A stretch of 7,416 nt of DNA from Anaerolineae bacterium (GTDB taxonomy: Bacteria > Chloroflexota > Anaerolineae > Anaerolineales > Villigracilaceae). The stretch covers positions 1 through 7,416 of the forward strand of contig JAFLCF010000187.1 of NCBI GenBank assembly GCA_017303735.1, given 5' to 3'. A model generated the notes under the pieces. That model had not been told where the DNA came from. It saw only the letters and a list, made by a program, of their open reading frames with translations, and did not search any database. This document shows, in pieces, positions 6,235 to 7,416 of the stretch. Each line of letters starts with the position of its first letter. Position 1 is the first letter of the stretch. A program made the translations under genes and the position numbers.

Positions 6235-6263
6235 GTAGGGGCGCAGCATTGCTGTGCCCCTAC
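6235..6263. repeat. 29-bp GTAGGGGC palindromic repeat
   Basis: GTAGGGGCGCAGCA (6235-6248) and TGCTGTGCCCCTAC (6250-6263) form a 14-position inverted repeat with one G/T position and a one-base centre. The end sequence GTAGGGGC...GCCCCTAC is the same as that of the long inverted repeat at 1432-1570. It lies between the ychF-like stop and the pepF start. No U-run follows it on the minus strand, so it is better described as a repeat than as a terminator, though the RNA hairpin could affect message stability. Confidence 0.75.
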
Positions 6264-6311
6264 GTTTTATCACAAACAGAAAATTATCAAACCGTTCTCC
6301 AGTAGCATTTT

Positions 6312-7373
6312 CTACAAACTGGACCGGACGTGCATGATATCGCCATCTTTGACGATATATTCCTTGCCTTCAAGCCGGAATTTGCCTTTGGCTTTCGCTT
6401 CATTCATCGACCCGAGGCTGGTGAGGTCTTCATAGGCCACCACCTCGGCGCGAACGAATCCACGCGAAAGATCGGTGTGGATCTCGCCAGCAGCTTCTTG
6501 TGCCGTGGCTCCACGGTGCGTCGTCCACGCACGGACTTCATCTTCGCCAACGGTGAAGAAGGTCTGTTCTCTTAACAATTCGTACGATACATTGATCATA
6601 CGGTTCAAGCTGAGTTCTTTAATGCCATATTCTTCCATAAAGACGGCGGCATCTTCAGCCGAGAGTTGGGCGATCTCCATTTCCAGTTTGCCCATCAAAG
6701 CCAGGGAGGGATGATCCAGCCCGGAGGAGTCGGGAGCCGCTTGTCCTTCTCCCAGGTTGAATACGGTCAGTAGGCGTTTGCGGGTTAGCAATCCAAAACT
6801 CGAAAGTTCTTTGACTTCTTCAGGCGTGTACTCGAGATCACGCAAAGGTTTATTGTCTGAAAGGGCGGCATGAAGTTTTTCGAACAATTCGGTTTGGCGG
6901 GCGTTGAGCGCCTTGTCGGTGCCGCCTTTTTTGCGTTCATCTACAAGGCGTTCCAACTTGCGTTCGACGGCGATCAGGTCATTCAAGAGTAATTCGCTGG
7001 TCATCGTATCCACATCGCGCAGCGGATTGATGCTGCCGTTGGGATGCGCCACGTTGTCGTTATCAAAGGCACGCACAACCAAAATAAGCGCATCCATCTG
7101 ATTGATGACGTTTAACAATTGACCCGAGATGCCGCTCTTGGCAGAGCCGCTATCCAAACCGGCGATGTCGGCATAGGTTACCTTCGAGTAGATCGTCTTG
7201 CGCGGATTGAACATTTTCGAGAGCAGGTCCACGCGTGGGTCGGGTACATCCACGACTGACTGGTGGACTTCAATGCGACCTGCAGATGCAGTGGTGGGGG
7301 CGTTGCCGCGGGTGATGGCGTTGAAGATGGTGGTCTTGCCTGATTGGGGGAGTCCTATAATTCCTAGCTTCAT
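6312..7373 (-). CDS. ychF: YchF-type P-loop ATPase (Obg family, divergent subgroup)
   Basis: This 353-residue protein carries the YchF layout: an N-terminal nucleotide-binding domain with P-loop GLPQSGKT (7-14), a switch region VDVPDPRVDLL (41-51) and G3 DIAGL (69-73), a helical insertion (about 125-170), NLGE (206-209) in the G4 position, and a C-terminal TGS-like domain (about 272-351) ending in EGKEYIVKDGDIMHVR. NxxE instead of NKxD is the YchF signature linked to ATP rather than GTP preference. Known YchF proteins bind ribosomes and influence translation and oxidative stress responses. QSGKT instead of the common NVGKS, and SGSAKSGISGQLL instead of the usual VKGASxGxGLGN stretch, place it in a divergent subgroup, so functional equivalence to E. 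coli YchF is uncertain. AAGGA lies four bases before the ATG, and a likely upstream gene ends only seven bases away, which suggests an operon. Confidence 0.93.
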   Translation of the reverse strand: MKLGIIGLPQSGKTTIFNAITRGNAPTTASAGRIEVHQSVVDVPDPRVDLLSKMFNPRKTIYSKVTYADIAGLDSGSAKSGISGQLLNVINQMDALILVVRAFDNDNVAHPNGSINPLRDVDTMTSELLLNDLIAVERKLERLVDERKKGGTDKALNARQTELFEKLHAALSDNKPLRDLEYTPEEVKELSSFGLLTRKRLLTVFNLGEGQAAPDSSGLDHPSLALMGKLEMEIAQLSAEDAAVFMEEYGIKELSLNRMINVSYELLREQTFFTVGEDEVRAWTTHRGATAQEAAGEIHTDLSRGFVRAEVVAYEDLTSLGSMNEAKAKGKFRLEGKEYIVKDGDIMHVRSSL

Positions 7374-7377
7374 CTTT

Positions 7378-7382
7378 TCCTT
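7378..7382 (-). promoter_or_regulatory. Ribosome binding site of the ychF-like gene
   Basis: AAGGA on the minus strand lies four bases before the ATG at 7373 and overlaps the presumed TAA stop of the preceding gene. This is the arrangement expected for translationally linked operon genes. Confidence 0.6.
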
Positions 7383-7416
7383 ATTTTTGCAAGTGCGTCT
7401 TGACCTTGTCGTTGGG
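7381..7416 (-). CDS. Probable C-terminal end of an upstream gene (partial)
   Basis: On the minus strand the last 36 bases read PNDKVKTHLQK followed by TAA, ending seven bases before the ychF-like ATG. The codons favour G or C in the third position (AAC GAC AAG GTC AAG ACG CAC), as in the other genes here. The competing frame ending in TGA over the ychF start has mostly A or T third positions. Eleven residues are too few to name a family. The region could also be non-coding leader. Confidence 0.45.
   Translation of the reverse strand, partial: PNDKVKTHLQK

Noticed and set aside
6235..6263. Intrinsic terminator of the ychF-like gene
   Set aside because: The hairpin is strong, but the minus strand continues with AATAATGAAC and no U-run, and the sequence matches the repeat family instead.
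6214..6273. 20-residue N-terminal extension of PepF from the ATG at 6273
   Set aside because: The extension is largely encoded by the palindromic repeat, and a perfect AAGGAG serves the ATG at 6213, where the conserved KWDLSQLY region begins.
5359..6435. Open frame of 358 codons on the plus strand
   Set aside because: It runs antisense to pepF, through the intergenic repeat and into the end of the ychF-like gene. The opposite strand carries clear family motifs.

Overview
The window looks like chromosomal DNA from a Chloroflexota bacterium, probably class Anaerolineae. This is inferred from gene content and not from any marker gene. The clues are a secreted four-tryptophan (NBR1-type) Ig-like protein with a TPxPTxT-rich linker, a large class A penicillin-binding-protein homologue with an extra C-terminal beta domain, and palindromic intergenic repeats with a GTAGGGGC core. 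Base composition is moderate to GC-leaning. No RNA genes, CRISPR arrays, transposase genes or phage genes were seen.

Layout from left to right. (1) Positions 1-754, minus strand: the N-terminal 251 codons of a secreted NBR1-type Ig-like protein that runs off the left edge. (2) Positions 755-863: a divergent intergenic region with a perfect 20-bp palindrome at 816-835, an ECF-sigma-like promoter facing left and a -10-like box facing right. (3) Positions 864-1418, plus: a DinB/YfiT-like four-helix-bundle protein with three candidate metal-binding histidines. (4) Positions 1419-1678: a 141-bp long imperfect inverted repeat (MITE-like foldback) followed by a putative leaderless promoter. (5) Positions 1679-4192, plus: a PBP1A/1C-like protein whose transglycosylase and transpeptidase catalytic motifs are both degenerate. 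(6) Positions 4193-4314: a convergent intergenic region with a strong bidirectional terminator. (7) Positions 4315-6213, minus: an M3 family oligoendopeptidase F with a very lysine-rich C-terminal tail. (8) Positions 6214-6311: a spacer with a second GTAGGGGC palindrome. (9) Positions 6312-7373, minus: a divergent YchF-type ATPase. (10) Positions 7381-7416, minus: the probable last codons of an upstream gene.

The genes do not form one pathway. The secreted Ig-like protein and the PBP homologue belong to the cell envelope. YchF and PepF are cytoplasmic housekeeping-type proteins that may be co-transcribed, possibly with the gene upstream of ychF. The most notable observation is the intact 837-codon bifunctional PBP homologue that has lost the transpeptidase SxxK lysine, SxN and KTG motifs and also the first catalytic glutamate and GGS motif of the transglycosylase. 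It looks like a conserved-scaffold pseudoenzyme and not a decaying gene. Second in interest are the perfect palindrome between the divergent genes and the repeat family.
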